Positions 1-7,383 of a stretch of 64,000 nucleotides of DNA are shown piece by piece. The notes under the pieces were generated by a model that worked only from the letters and a program-made list of their open reading frames with translations, did not search any database and was not told the origin of the DNA. This DNA is from Kitasatospora sp. CB01950 (lineage in GTDB: Bacteria; Actinomycetota; Actinomycetes; Streptomycetales; Streptomycetaceae), in NCBI RefSeq assembly GCF_001905465.1, contig NZ_LISX01000004.1, positions 124,001-188,000 on the forward strand, given 5' to 3'. Numbering within the stretch: the stretch's first letter is position 1; the number at the start of each line of letters is the position of its first letter. A program made the position numbers and the translations under genes.

Positions 1-846
1 CCGCAGCAGGCCGCGTCCGGCCAGGTCGGCGACGGCGGCCATCCCGGCGTGGTCGGCCTCCACCAGCATCATCGCGGTACGCACGCCGAGCCGGTCGGCC
101 TCGGCGGCCAGCCCCTCGTACGGCACGGGCAGGATCGACACCAGCAGGCCGCCCGGGCGCAGGGTGCGCAGGGAGCGCAGCTGGTACTCGCCGCCGATGG
201 TGTCCAGCACGACGTCGACGTCCCGGACGGTCTCGGCGAAGTCGGCGGCACGGTAGTCGACCGGCTCGTCCACGCCGATGCCGCGCAGGAAGTCGTGCTT
301 GGCAGCGCTCGCGGTGCCGATCACGTGGGCGCCGCGGGCCTTGGCGATCTGCACGGCGAGGTGGCCGACGCCGCCGGCCGCGGCGTGCACCAGCACCCGG
401 TCGCCGGCCTTCACCCGGGCGGTGTCGACCAGCGCCTGCCAGGCGGTCAGCGCGGCCAGCGGCAGCGCGCCGGCCTGGACGACGTCCACCCCCTCGGGCC
501 GGGCCACGAACGCCCGGGTCGGGCCGGTGACGTACTCGGCGTGGGCGCCGACGCCGTGCGGGTAGGGCAGCATGCCGAAGACCTCGTCACCGGGCTTGAA
601 CAGGGTGACGCCGAAGCCGACGGCCTCGACGGTGCCCGCGACGTCCCAGCCGAGCACGAACGGGGGCTTGCCGAGGAAGAGGCCGTTCGCCCGGTGCTTC
701 CAGTCCGTCGGGTTCAGGCCGGCCGCCCGGACCTTGACCAGGATCTCGCTCGTTCCGGGCTCGGGACGCGGGAGTTCCACCACATTCAGGACTTCGGGGC
801 CGCCCAGGACGTCCTGGCTGATCGCACGCATCGTGTTCGTCGTCAT
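1..846 (-). CDS. NADP-dependent zinc-less alcohol dehydrogenase / quinone oxidoreductase family protein (3' end outside window)
   Basis: Medium-chain reductase family protein that probably reduces an enone, quinone or related substrate with NADPH in the cytosol. The 282 codons visible begin MTTNTMRAISQDVLG; an N-terminal GroES-like half (about residues 10-125) is followed by a Rossmann half with a glycine-rich AAAGGVGHLAVQIAK nucleotide-binding segment near residue 155. The cysteine/histidine zinc ligands of classical alcohol dehydrogenases are absent, which points to the quinone oxidoreductase branch. The ATG at 844-846 is the first plausible start. The gene is divergent from the GlxA-type regulator at 928, with an 81-base shared promoter region, so that regulator may control it. 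The C-terminus lies beyond the left edge. Family assignment is firm; the substrate is unknown. Confidence 0.88.
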   Translation of the reverse strand, partial: MTTNTMRAISQDVLGGPEVLNVVELPRPEPGTSEILVKVRAAGLNPTDWKHRANGLFLGKPPFVLGWDVAGTVEAVGFGVTLFKPGDEVFGMLPYPHGVGAHAEYVTGPTRAFVARPEGVDVVQAGALPLAALTAWQALVDTARVKAGDRVLVHAAAGGVGHLAVQIAKARGAHVIGTASAAKHDFLRGIGVDEPVDYRAADFAETVRDVDVVLDTIGGEYQLRSLRTLRPGGLLVSILPVPYEGLAAEADRLGVRTAMMLVEADHAGMAAVADLAGRGLLR

Positions 847-927
847 GCCCTCAGCCTGTCCCGACCGGGGCGGGCGCGGCAGTGGCATGATGGCCACTGT
901 CCGATGGGATTCTGCCAGGAGGCTGCC

Positions 928-1887
928 GTGCCGAACGCCGCGAAGACACCGCCGCACCGGATCGCCGTGCTCGCCCTGGAGGGCGTCTACCCGTTCGAAC
1001 TCGGCATCCCCCGGCGGGTGTTCGCCGCCGCGGGCGACCGCTACGAGCTGGCCACCTGCACCGTGGACGGGCGGCCGGTGCGTTCGGACGCGGACTTCAC
1101 CATCGGCGTCGAGCACGGCCCGGAGATCCTCCGCGCGGCCGACAGCGTGGTCATCCCGCCGTTCTCGCCCGCCCTCGCCACCGCCGACCTCGACCCCGCC
1201 GTCGCCGAGGCGCTGGCGCTGATCCGGCCCGGCACCCGGCTGATCTCGATCTGCACCGGCGCGTACGTGCTCGCCGCCGCCGGCCTGCTGGACGGCCGGC
1301 CCGCCACCACCCACTGGGCGCTCGCCGACCGCTTCCGCCGGCTCTTCCCCCGGGTACGGCTCGACCCGGACGTGCTGTTCGTCGACGACGGCGACATCCT
1401 CACCTCGGCGGGCGCGGCCTCCGGCGTCGACCTGTGCCTGCACGTGCTGCGCCGCGACCACGGCGCGGCCGTCGCCAACCACGCCGCCCGGCTGGCCGTC
1501 GTCCCGCCGTGGCGCGACGGCGGGCAGGCCCAGTACATCGAGCAGCCCGTCCCGGCGGCGGGGGCCGCCGGCACCGCCGCCACCCGCGCCTGGGCGCTGG
1601 AGCGGCTGCACCTGCCGCTGACCCTGGCCGAGCTGGCCGGGCACGCCGCGATGAGCACCCGTACCTTCGCCCGCCGCTTCCACGACGAGACGGGCCAGAG
1701 CCCCGGCCGCTGGCTCACCCAGCAGCGCGTCGCCCTGGCCCGCGACCTGCTCGAATCCACCGACCTGACCGTCGACCGGATCGCCGGCCGGGTCGGCTTC
1801 GCCAACGCGGTGTCGCTGCGTCAGCACCTGCACGCGGCGATCGGCGTCTCTCCGCTCGCCTACCGGCGGACCTTCGCCGGGAATTAG
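928..1887 (+). CDS. GlxA/FtrA-type transcriptional regulator (DJ-1/PfpI domain plus AraC HTH)
   Basis: Transcription factor of 319 residues. Residues about 8-180 form a DJ-1/PfpI (class I glutamine amidotransferase-like) domain with the nucleophile-elbow segment ISICTGAYVLAAAG. Residues about 215-319 form a two-helix-turn-helix AraC domain ending SPLAYRRTF. The GTG at 928 is chosen because AGGAGG lies at 917-922, five bases upstream; an in-frame ATG at 904 has no such site. It is divergently transcribed from the NADP oxidoreductase at 846, the usual arrangement for a local activator and its target. Its TAG overlaps the TAA of the convergent gene by four bases (1884-1887). A second member of the family lies at 10490-11470. 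The ligand sensed by the amidotransferase-like domain is unknown. Confidence 0.9.
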   Translation: MPNAAKTPPHRIAVLALEGVYPFELGIPRRVFAAAGDRYELATCTVDGRPVRSDADFTIGVEHGPEILRAADSVVIPPFSPALATADLDPAVAEALALIRPGTRLISICTGAYVLAAAGLLDGRPATTHWALADRFRRLFPRVRLDPDVLFVDDGDILTSAGAASGVDLCLHVLRRDHGAAVANHAARLAVVPPWRDGGQAQYIEQPVPAAGAAGTAATRAWALERLHLPLTLAELAGHAAMSTRTFARRFHDETGQSPGRWLTQQRVALARDLLESTDLTVDRIAGRVGFANAVSLRQHLHAAIGVSPLAYRRTFAGN

Positions 1888-2696
1888 CCCCTGCGGCGGC
1901 GGCGCACCCCGATCACCGTGCCCGCCAGGGCAGTTGCGCCCAGTGCGGTGCCTGCGGCGAGCAGCGGTGCGGTGTTCGCGGAGGCGGTGGGCGCGTCGGC
2001 CTGGAAGCCGCCCGCCTTTCCGGCCCGGTCGTACGCGGAGCCGGGCAGCTTGTCGCCGTACCGCTGGTGGACCAGCTGCTGGTAGGCGGCGACGGTGGTG
2101 CCGTGCGCGCCGACCGACCGGCGGGCGGTGTCGTCGAGCGGCAGGACCCGGCCGTCCTTGAGCTCGTACCAGGCGCCCAACTGCGGTTCGCGGAAGGCGG
2201 TTCCGCCGTCGGCGGCGGCCCGGGCCGCGTAGTCGGTCTCGTCGCTGCCGGAGGCGATGTTGACCACCCGCCAGCTGCCGTTCTGCTGCGCCGTCCAGAC
2301 CGAGGCGCTCTGCCCGTCGGCGGCGACGGCCTTGGTGGCGGTGAACTCGACGGTGGCGACCGGTGCGCCGGGCCGGCCGGCCACGAACCCGGCGTCGAGG
2401 GTGCGGACCGGCACCGTGTCGCCGCTGAGCCGGGGCGCGGCGACGCTCGCCGCCCGGGCCTCGTCGCTCGGGCTGAGCCCCAGCGGCTGGGTCGGCGGCA
2501 CCCCCTTGCGGGCGAAGAAGTGCCCCAACTGGTCGAGCACGGACGGGTTCTGGGCGGCGGCCCGGGCGGCGGCGAGGTCGCCGGAGCCGAGCTGCTGATC
2601 GGCGGCCTGCGCGAGCGGGGCGGCGGCGAGGCCGAGGGCGGTGGCCGCGGCGAGTGCGGCGGCGGCGCGGGCGAGTCGGACGCGGTGGCTGCTCAT
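1884..2696 (-). CDS. Secreted, membrane-anchored surface protein of unknown function
   Basis: Predicted 270-residue exported protein. It begins MSSHRVRLARAAAAL with a Sec-type signal peptide ending near AAPLAQAAD (about residue 32). The C-terminus has a hydrophobic helix (TAPLLAAGTALGATALAGTV) and a terminal RRRRRG cluster. This looks like a sortase-type tail but no LPXTG or LAXTG motif is visible, so simple membrane anchoring is more likely. The ATG at 2694-2696 is preceded by GAGGAG. It lies 11 bases downstream of the papain-like protease gene and is probably cotranscribed with it. The central region has no domain I recognise. A shared extracellular role with the protease is inferred from the operon only. 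Confidence 0.75.
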   Translation of the reverse strand: MSSHRVRLARAAAALAAATALGLAAAPLAQAADQQLGSGDLAAARAAAQNPSVLDQLGHFFARKGVPPTQPLGLSPSDEARAASVAAPRLSGDTVPVRTLDAGFVAGRPGAPVATVEFTATKAVAADGQSASVWTAQQNGSWRVVNIASGSDETDYAARAAADGGTAFREPQLGAWYELKDGRVLPLDDTARRSVGAHGTTVAAYQQLVHQRYGDKLPGSAYDRAGKAGGFQADAPTASANTAPLLAAGTALGATALAGTVIGVRRRRRG

Positions 2697-2707
2697 GACG
2701 GGGCTCC

Positions 2708-3385
2708 TCACGCGCCGATCCGGTACAGGGAGTGGGTCCAGGAGAACGACCCGTTGTTCACGTAGTAGTTGTAGTCGCCCCAGTTGTAGCGGTAGTTGGA
2801 CGGCCACGGGTCGCCCCAGTACAGCCAGTTGTTGCCGCTGTCATAGCCGTACAGCACGTTCATGTGGCCGCCGCCGGAGCTCCACTGGATCCGGGTCTCC
2901 ACCGGCCGGCCGGCGTCGATCTCGCCCTGCACGGTGGAGTAGCGCAGGTAGCCGCTGACGTACGAGCCCGGGTTGATGCCGATCGTGTCCAGCGCGTTCT
3001 GCACTTCGGCCAGGCTGGCCTGGCTGTTCGGGCAGCTTGCGTTGGTGGAGCGGCCGAAGGCGGCGTTGCAGAACTGGTTCTGGCTCCAGGTGTAGCCGTA
3101 GTAGGAGGCGATGGTGTTGCCGGAGGCCGCCCAGCACCAGTTGCTCTGCTGCTGGGCCTGCATGGTCAGGTTGAGGGTGCGCGCGGTGCCCGCGGCCAGC
3201 GGGGCCTGCGGCTTCGCGGCGGTGGCGGGCTGTATCGCGGCGGGCTGTATCGCGGCGGGGGCCTGAGCGGCCACCGCGGGGGCGGCCACGGCCGGGGCGG
3301 CGGCGGCCGCGCTCAGCGCCGGGGCGAGAACGCCCAGGGCGAGTACGGCGACCGTCCGACGCAGCCGCATCGGGGTGAGTGGCAT
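2708..3385 (-). CDS. Secreted papain-like cysteine protease (AvrRpt2/C70-like)
   Basis: Predicted 225-residue exported protease. A signal peptide (residues 1 to about 40) is followed by an Ala/Pro-rich linker that contains short AAIQP repeats. The catalytic domain follows, with the sequence QQQSNWCWAASG giving the oxyanion Gln and nucleophilic Cys, GGGHMNVLYGYD giving the His, and YWGDPW giving the Asp/Asn. The QxxxxWCWA pattern is typical of the papain-like AvrRpt2 family (Pfam PF12385). The ATG at 3383-3385 is chosen for the AGGAGG a few bases upstream. The gene heads a two-gene leftward operon with the surface protein at 1884-2696. In free-living actinomycetes such proteins are secreted peptidases of unknown target; a plant-effector role should not be assumed. 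Confidence 0.82.
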   Translation of the reverse strand: MPLTPMRLRRTVAVLALGVLAPALSAAAAAPAVAAPAVAAQAPAAIQPAAIQPATAAKPQAPLAAGTARTLNLTMQAQQQSNWCWAASGNTIASYYGYTWSQNQFCNAAFGRSTNASCPNSQASLAEVQNALDTIGINPGSYVSGYLRYSTVQGEIDAGRPVETRIQWSSGGGHMNVLYGYDSGNNWLYWGDPWPSNYRYNWGDYNYYVNNGSFSWTHSLYRIGA

Positions 3386-3504
3386 GGGCGATGTCCTCCT
3401 GGCAGAGGAGTGGGGGGTGTGGGGGCGGCGTCCGGACGCGCTGCCGACGAGCATCCGGCCGTTGCCGCCGGGCGGTCAACGGCCTTGCCCGGCCGGGGAG
3501 TCGA

Positions 3505-3603
3505 GGTGTGAACGGCCTCCGCCGGGTGTGAACGCGCCCCCGCTGGGCAGCGCGAATATCGACCGGGGCGGCGACCCGCCGTCCACAAGGTGTGAATATT
3601 CAC
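3505..3603. promoter_or_regulatory. Direct repeats GGTGTGAA(C/T) and a perfect palindrome in a divergent promoter region
   Basis: The octamer GGTGTGAA occurs at 3505, 3525 and 3589. The first two copies are exactly 20 bases apart, about two helical turns. The third runs into the perfect 12-base palindrome GTGAATATTCAC at 3592-3603, which ends eight bases before the ribosome site of the gene at 3624. The region separates the leftward protease operon from the rightward gene. Repeats of this kind usually bind a regulator; the HTH-like product of the 3624 gene is the nearest candidate (inference). Confidence 0.5.
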
Positions 3604-3623
3604 GCTCAGTTGAGGAGCCGGCC

Positions 3624-4556
3624 TTGCCGCAGCCGACCGCACCGCCCGAACTGGCCCTGGCCCTGCGCACCGGACCGTTCCACCTCGCCCTGCGGGCCGC
3701 CATCGCCGCCCGCGGCCTCGCCCTGCACCGGCTGCGCCGACACCTCGCGCAGCGCGGCGTGCACGTCGGCGTCACCAGCCTCAGCTACTGGCAGCAGGGC
3801 CTGCGCCGCCCCGAACGGGCCGAGTCGCTGCGCGCCGTCGCCGCGCTCGAAGAGGTGCTGGAGCTGCCCGAGCACTCGCTCACCCGACTGCTCGGCCCCC
3901 GCCGCACCGCCCCCGACCCCGCCTGGCCGCCCGTCCGCCCGTACCGCGACCTGATCACCCCCGCCGAGGCGGTGGACGGCCTGCTCGCCGTCCTCTCCGG
4001 GCCGCCCGACACCGGGCTGCACACCGTCACCCACATCGAACGGATCCGGGTCGGCGCGGACCGGCGGCTGCGGCGCCGCGACTCCCAGCACGTGCTGCGC
4101 GCCCACCGCGACGGCATCGACCGCTACCTCGCCATCCACCAGGGCGACCCGGGCTGCGACATCGACCGGGTCCGGGTCCGGGCCGAGGAGAACTGCCGGG
4201 TCGGCCGGATCCGCCGCGACCCCGCCGCGCACCTGCTGGTCGTGGAACTCCTGCTGGACCGGCGGCTGCGCACCGGCGACACCCACCTGCTGGGCTACGG
4301 CTTCGACGAGTCGCCGTCGCCGCAGCCCAGCCGCGAGTACGTGCGCGGCTTCAACGCGGGGGCCGGGCAGTACGTGCTCCAGGTGACCTTCGACCCGGCC
4401 GCGCTGCCCGTCCGCTGCGACCGGTTCACCGTCCGCACCCCCGGCCAATCCCCCCTGGAGACCGAGGAGTTGACCCTCGACGGGCACCACTGCGCGCACC
4501 TGGTGGCCGAGGGCCTGCCGCCCTGCCTGCTCGGGCTGCGCTGGGACTGGGAGTGA
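3624..4556 (+). CDS. Putative HTH (XRE-like) protein, function unknown
   Basis: Predicted 310-residue protein with a TTG start. TTG at 3624 is chosen because TGAGGAG lies six bases upstream at 3611-3617 and no ATG or GTG lies in frame near the homologous-looking N-terminus. Residues about 10-80 (LALRTGPFHLALRAAIAARG onward, with SYWQQGLRRPERAESL) resemble a degenerate helix-turn-helix of the kind used by XRE proteins. The remainder is rich in Arg and acidic residues and ends in beta-rich sequence around LQVTFDPAALPVRCDRFTV. I do not recognise the C-terminal domain. No membrane segment or signal peptide is visible. It may bind the repeats in its own promoter region. It stands alone between the protease operon and the convergent SDR operon. 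Confidence 0.7.
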   Translation: MPQPTAPPELALALRTGPFHLALRAAIAARGLALHRLRRHLAQRGVHVGVTSLSYWQQGLRRPERAESLRAVAALEEVLELPEHSLTRLLGPRRTAPDPAWPPVRPYRDLITPAEAVDGLLAVLSGPPDTGLHTVTHIERIRVGADRRLRRRDSQHVLRAHRDGIDRYLAIHQGDPGCDIDRVRVRAEENCRVGRIRRDPAAHLLVVELLLDRRLRTGDTHLLGYGFDESPSPQPSREYVRGFNAGAGQYVLQVTFDPAALPVRCDRFTVRTPGQSPLETEELTLDGHHCAHLVAEGLPPCLLGLRWDWE

Positions 4557-4582
4557 GCCCGGCCCCAGGGCCTGCCCGCCCC

Positions 4583-4615
4583 AGTTGGTGATCCGCCCTA
4601 GTTGGTGATCCGCCC
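4583..4615 (-). repeat. 17-bp tandem duplication of the SDR gene 3' end
   Basis: AGTTGGTGATCCGCCC occurs at 4583-4598 and again at 4600-4615, a period of 17 bases. The right-hand copy encodes the last codons of the SDR gene (GRITN); its stop is at 4598-4600, at the junction. The left-hand copy therefore duplicates the gene terminus just past the stop codon. Confidence 0.85.
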
Positions 4616-5362
4616 GCCGGCCACGTCGACCGTCAGTCCGGTCAGCCAGCCCGCGCCGTCGGAGGCCAGGAACAGCGCGGCGTCCGCCACGTCGGCCGGG
4701 GTTCCGAGCCGGTTCAGCGGGTGGGTGGCCGCGACCCTGGCCTGCACCTCGGCGGGCATCCGCTGCTGCACCCGTTCGGTCAGGATCGCCGACGGGGCAA
4801 GGCAGTTGACGCGGATGCCGTGCGGCCCGAGCTCGGCCGACAGGTGCCTGGTCAGCATCACCACGCCCGCGTCGGCCACCCCGTACGCCAGGTTGGCGCC
4901 GCTGGGCTGGCGGCCGGCCGCCGAGGACATGGTGAGGATGCTGCCCGTGCCGCGCTCCAGCATGCCCGGCAGGAAGGCCTGCACGGTGAGGAACACCGAG
5001 GTCAGGTCGGATTCCAGCACCTCGCGCCAGCGCTGCTCGGACAGTTCGGCCGTCGGCACCGGGAAGCCCTGGCCGCCGGCGAACGCCGCCAGTACGTCCA
5101 CCGGGCCGAACCGCTCGTCCACCGTCCGGCGCACGCCGTCCAGCGCCGCACTGTCCGTCACGTCGGCGACGGCAGCCACCGCCTCGCCGCCCGCGGCGGT
5201 GATCTCGGCGACCACCGCCGCCAGCGCCGTCTCGTCCCGGCCGACCACGCACACCGACGCGCCCTGCGCGGCGAACGCCCGCGCGGTGTGCGCCCCGATC
5301 CCGCGCGAACCGCCGGTGACCACCACCGTCCGGCCCTTCAGTTCCGCATACGTTCCGGTCAT
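4598..5362 (-). CDS. SDR family NAD(P)-dependent oxidoreductase
   Basis: Classical short-chain dehydrogenase/reductase of 254 residues. TGGSRGIG gives the cofactor-binding glycine motif near residue 17. The catalytic Ser lies in SILTMSSAAG. The usual YxxxK is seen as YGVADAG: the Tyr is present, but the residue four positions later is Asp rather than Lys, so the tetrad looks altered. The C-terminal segment GWLTGLTVDVAGGRITN is typical of FabG-like enzymes. The start at 5360-5362 has GGGAG upstream. It is the second gene of a leftward operon after the membrane protein at 5383-6084 (20-base gap) and is probably under the divergent MarR regulator at 6179. Without the lysine, activity may be weak or altered. 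The substrate is unknown. Confidence 0.87.
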   Translation of the reverse strand: MTGTYAELKGRTVVVTGGSRGIGAHTARAFAAQGASVCVVGRDETALAAVVAEITAAGGEAVAAVADVTDSAALDGVRRTVDERFGPVDVLAAFAGGQGFPVPTAELSEQRWREVLESDLTSVFLTVQAFLPGMLERGTGSILTMSSAAGRQPSGANLAYGVADAGVVMLTRHLSAELGPHGIRVNCLAPSAILTERVQQRMPAEVQARVAATHPLNRLGTPADVADAALFLASDGAGWLTGLTVDVAGGRITN

Positions 5363-5382
5363 CTCACTCAACTCCCCTGTGA

Positions 5383-6084
5383 TCAGTGTTCGGTGCTGCG
5401 ACGGCGGGTCTTCGGCAGCAGAGCGGCCACGAACAGCAGCCACACCAGCCCGCCGAACCGGACCACCGGCAGCAGGTACATGAAGCCGTCCGCCACCAGG
5501 GCGAACAGCGCGAGCATCCCGGCGGCGGCCACCACCAGGCCGGACCAGGTCACGGCGCGGGGCAGCAGGTCGGTGAGCATCGCCGACACCGAGACGCCCG
5601 CCGCCAGCAGACCGAAGCCCGCCGCGAACGCGGGCCCGCCCGCCAGGAAGGACACGTCGGCCAGCGCCCGGCCCAGCGCGGGCGGCGCGTCGGCCGACAA
5701 CCGCCCGCCCGCCCACGCCCCGGCCGCGCTCAGGAACAGCGCGGACGCCGCCAGCACGCCGCCGACCAACGTGATCGCGGAACCGGGCGCGGTGATGCCG
5801 AGCGCCCGCAGCCGCCGGTAGAGCAGCGCCGCGCACAGCGCCAGCGGCACCGCGGCGGCGAGCAGCAGCAGCGCGCCGAGACGGGCCGTGCCGCCGTGCT
5901 CCTGCGCGTACCGCACCACCTCGGCGCCGGTGGCGTCCGGGTGCGGGGTGGCCCGGTTGACCACGGTGTAGGCGATCGTCAGCCCGGTGACCGAGAGGGT
6001 CGGCGCGAGCAGCGGCGGGCCGGTCTGCGGGCCGCCCTTCGGCCGGGCGGCCGGGGCGGGGCGGGGCTGGGCGGTGGTGCTCAT
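5383..6084 (-). CDS. Multi-pass membrane protein (DUF998-like)
   Basis: Predicted 233-residue integral membrane protein. A Pro/Lys-rich cytoplasmic N-terminus (about 30 residues) precedes about six hydrophobic segments, including LGALLLLAAAVPLALCAALL and GLVWLLFVAALLP. No catalytic motif is visible. The pattern resembles small membrane proteins that pair with MarR or TetR regulators in streptomycetes; DUF998-like is a tentative label. The ATG at 6082-6084 has GGAGG just upstream. It is the first gene of the operon with the SDR and is divergent from the MarR gene at 6179. Its promoter (TTGACA at 6156-6161, minus strand) contains a palindrome between -35 and -10, suggesting repression by that MarR protein. 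Confidence 0.78.
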   Translation of the reverse strand: MSTTAQPRPAPAARPKGGPQTGPPLLAPTLSVTGLTIAYTVVNRATPHPDATGAEVVRYAQEHGGTARLGALLLLAAAVPLALCAALLYRRLRALGITAPGSAITLVGGVLAASALFLSAAGAWAGGRLSADAPPALGRALADVSFLAGGPAFAAGFGLLAAGVSVSAMLTDLLPRAVTWSGLVVAAAGMLALFALVADGFMYLLPVVRFGGLVWLLFVAALLPKTRRRSTEH

Positions 6085-6131
6085 GGTTCCTCCATGACAT
6101 CCGTCGACGCGCATCCATCGATACACTCGGA

Positions 6132-6174
6132 ATAATGATTACATCGTGGAACGATTGTCAAACGGGTACGATGT
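6132..6174 (-). promoter_or_regulatory. Promoter with embedded MarR-type operator, divergent region
   Basis: On the minus strand a consensus TTGACA (6161-6156) is followed after 18 bases by CATTAT (6137-6132). The spacer contains the inverted repeat ATCGT-GGA-ACGAT (6143-6155). A further ACGAT half-site at 6168-6172 overlaps a plus-strand TACGAT (-10-like, 6167-6172) whose predicted start point falls on the MarR ATG at 6179. Binding here would block the membrane protein/SDR promoter and could also control the MarR gene itself (inference). Confidence 0.6.
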
Positions 6175-6178
6175 CGGC

Positions 6179-6715
6179 ATGAGCATGAATCGAGAGGCGG
6201 ACCGCCAGGACCGGCCCGACGGCACCCCGCAGGCAGCGCCCGGCCCGGGCGGGCCGCCCGGCGGCGGTGCGGCATTCCTGCTGGCCCAACTGGGCGCGCA
6301 CGCCGCCGAGCGCTTCGCCGAACGGATCGCCGCACTCGACCTCACCCCCGCGCAGGCCGGCCTGCTCCGACTGCTGGTGCAGAACCCGGGCCGCAGCCAG
6401 CGCGAGCTCGCCGACGCGCTCGGCATGCCCCCCAGCCGCTTCGTCCCGTTCGCCGACGGCCTGGAGCAGCGCGGCCTGATCGAACGCCGCCGCAACGCGG
6501 AGGACCGCCGCCTGTACGCACTGCACCTCACCGACGACGGTCTCGCCCTGCTCGGCCGCCTGCGCGAAGCGGCAATGGCCCACGAACAGGACGTCACCCA
6601 GGCCCTCACCCCCGAGGAGCACGCACACCTGACATCCCTGCTCGGCCGGATCACCGCACAGCAACACCTCACCCCGGGCATCCACCCCGGCTACCGCACC
6701 ATGCGCCCCCGCTGA
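6179..6715 (+). CDS. MarR family transcriptional regulator
   Basis: DNA-binding repressor of about 178 residues. After a flexible Gly/Pro-rich N-terminus comes the winged helix: LTPAQAGLLRLLVQNPG, SQRELADALGMPPSRFVPFADGLEQRGLIERR (recognition helix) and NAEDRRLYALHLTDDG (wing). The ATG at 6179 has no ribosome site, but TACGAT at 6167-6172 would place the transcript start at or within a base of the ATG, so a leaderless message is plausible. A GTG at 6146 is an alternative start but overlaps the operator. It is divergent from the membrane protein/SDR operon, the likely target. The array of 181-184 bp repeats begins about 110 bases downstream of its stop. Confidence 0.87.
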   Translation: MSMNREADRQDRPDGTPQAAPGPGGPPGGGAAFLLAQLGAHAAERFAERIAALDLTPAQAGLLRLLVQNPGRSQRELADALGMPPSRFVPFADGLEQRGLIERRRNAEDRRLYALHLTDDGLALLGRLREAAMAHEQDVTQALTPEEHAHLTSLLGRITAQQHLTPGIHPGYRTMRPR

Positions 6716-6828
6716 CTGCCCCTCAGGGACGCGACAGGGGCCTGGGCCCTCACCCCCGAGGGGCGGCCGGCGGGGTGGCAGCCGACCCAGGGCAGGCGGC
6801 AGAGCCGGGGGCCCCAAAGCCCGTTCGT

Positions 6829-7383
6829 GGAGCGCTACTTGAACGCCGACAGGTAACCTCGCCCTGCCAGGCCGCCCGCACCAGACCACGGCCGCCCGCG
6901 CCCCCGCCCCCGGGAAGCGCGCACAACCGACATCGCCGGACCGCCGCGCAGCGGCAGCTCACCCAGGGCGCGCGAAAGAACCCGAGGACGCTCCCCAAAG
7001 ACCCCCCACGGAGCGTCACTTGAACGCCGACAGGTAACCTCGCCCTGCCAGGCCGCCCACACCGGACCACGGCCGCCCGGCCCCCCACCCCCGGAAAGCG
7101 CGCACAACCGACATCGCCGGACCGCCGCGCAGCGGCAGCTCACCCAAGGCGCGCGAAAGAACCCGAGGACGCTCCCCAAAGGCCCTCCACCGAGCGTCAC
7201 TTGAACGCCGACAGGCAACTTCGCCCCGCCAGGCCACCCACACCAGACCACGGCCGCCCGCGCCCCCGCCCCCGGGAAGCGCGCACAACCGACGCCTCCG
7301 GACCGCCGCGCAGCGGCAGCTCGGCCAGGGCATGCGAAAGGGCCCCGGAGGGTTCTCCCCCAAGGGTCCTTCGTGGAGCGCTA
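6829..7383. repeat. Three tandem 181-184 bp repeat units ending in the 3' end of the GNAT gene
   Basis: Units begin at 6829, 7010 and 7191 with GGAGCG/CGAGCG followed by (C/T)(A/C)CTTGAACG. A fourth, partial copy at 7375 is the actual end of the GNAT gene, whose stop is 7381-7383. Units 1 and 2 are nearly identical; unit 3 diverges towards its right end. Shared blocks include CCGACAGGTAACCTCGCCC, AGCGCGCACAACCGAC, the hairpin-forming CCGCCGCGCAGCGGC and CGAGGACGCTCCCC. Each unit therefore carries a copy of the GNAT stop-codon region (AFK-stop on the minus strand) plus about 165 bases of non-coding sequence. No coding role is likely: the open frames differ between units. This fills most of the 665-base gene-free stretch 6716-7380. 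Confidence 0.9.

Noticed and set aside
1884..2696. Sortase-anchored (LPXTG) surface protein
   Set aside because: The C-terminal hydrophobic helix and Arg tail fit, but no LPXTG or LAXTG motif is present in front of it.
6835..7251. Small proteins encoded within the tandem repeat units on the minus strand
   Set aside because: The frames shift between repeat units, start and stop at different places and have no ribosome site; the repetition is at DNA level.
6829..7383. CRISPR array
   Set aside because: The repeats are 181-184 bases long and directly abutting, with no short spacers and no cas genes nearby.
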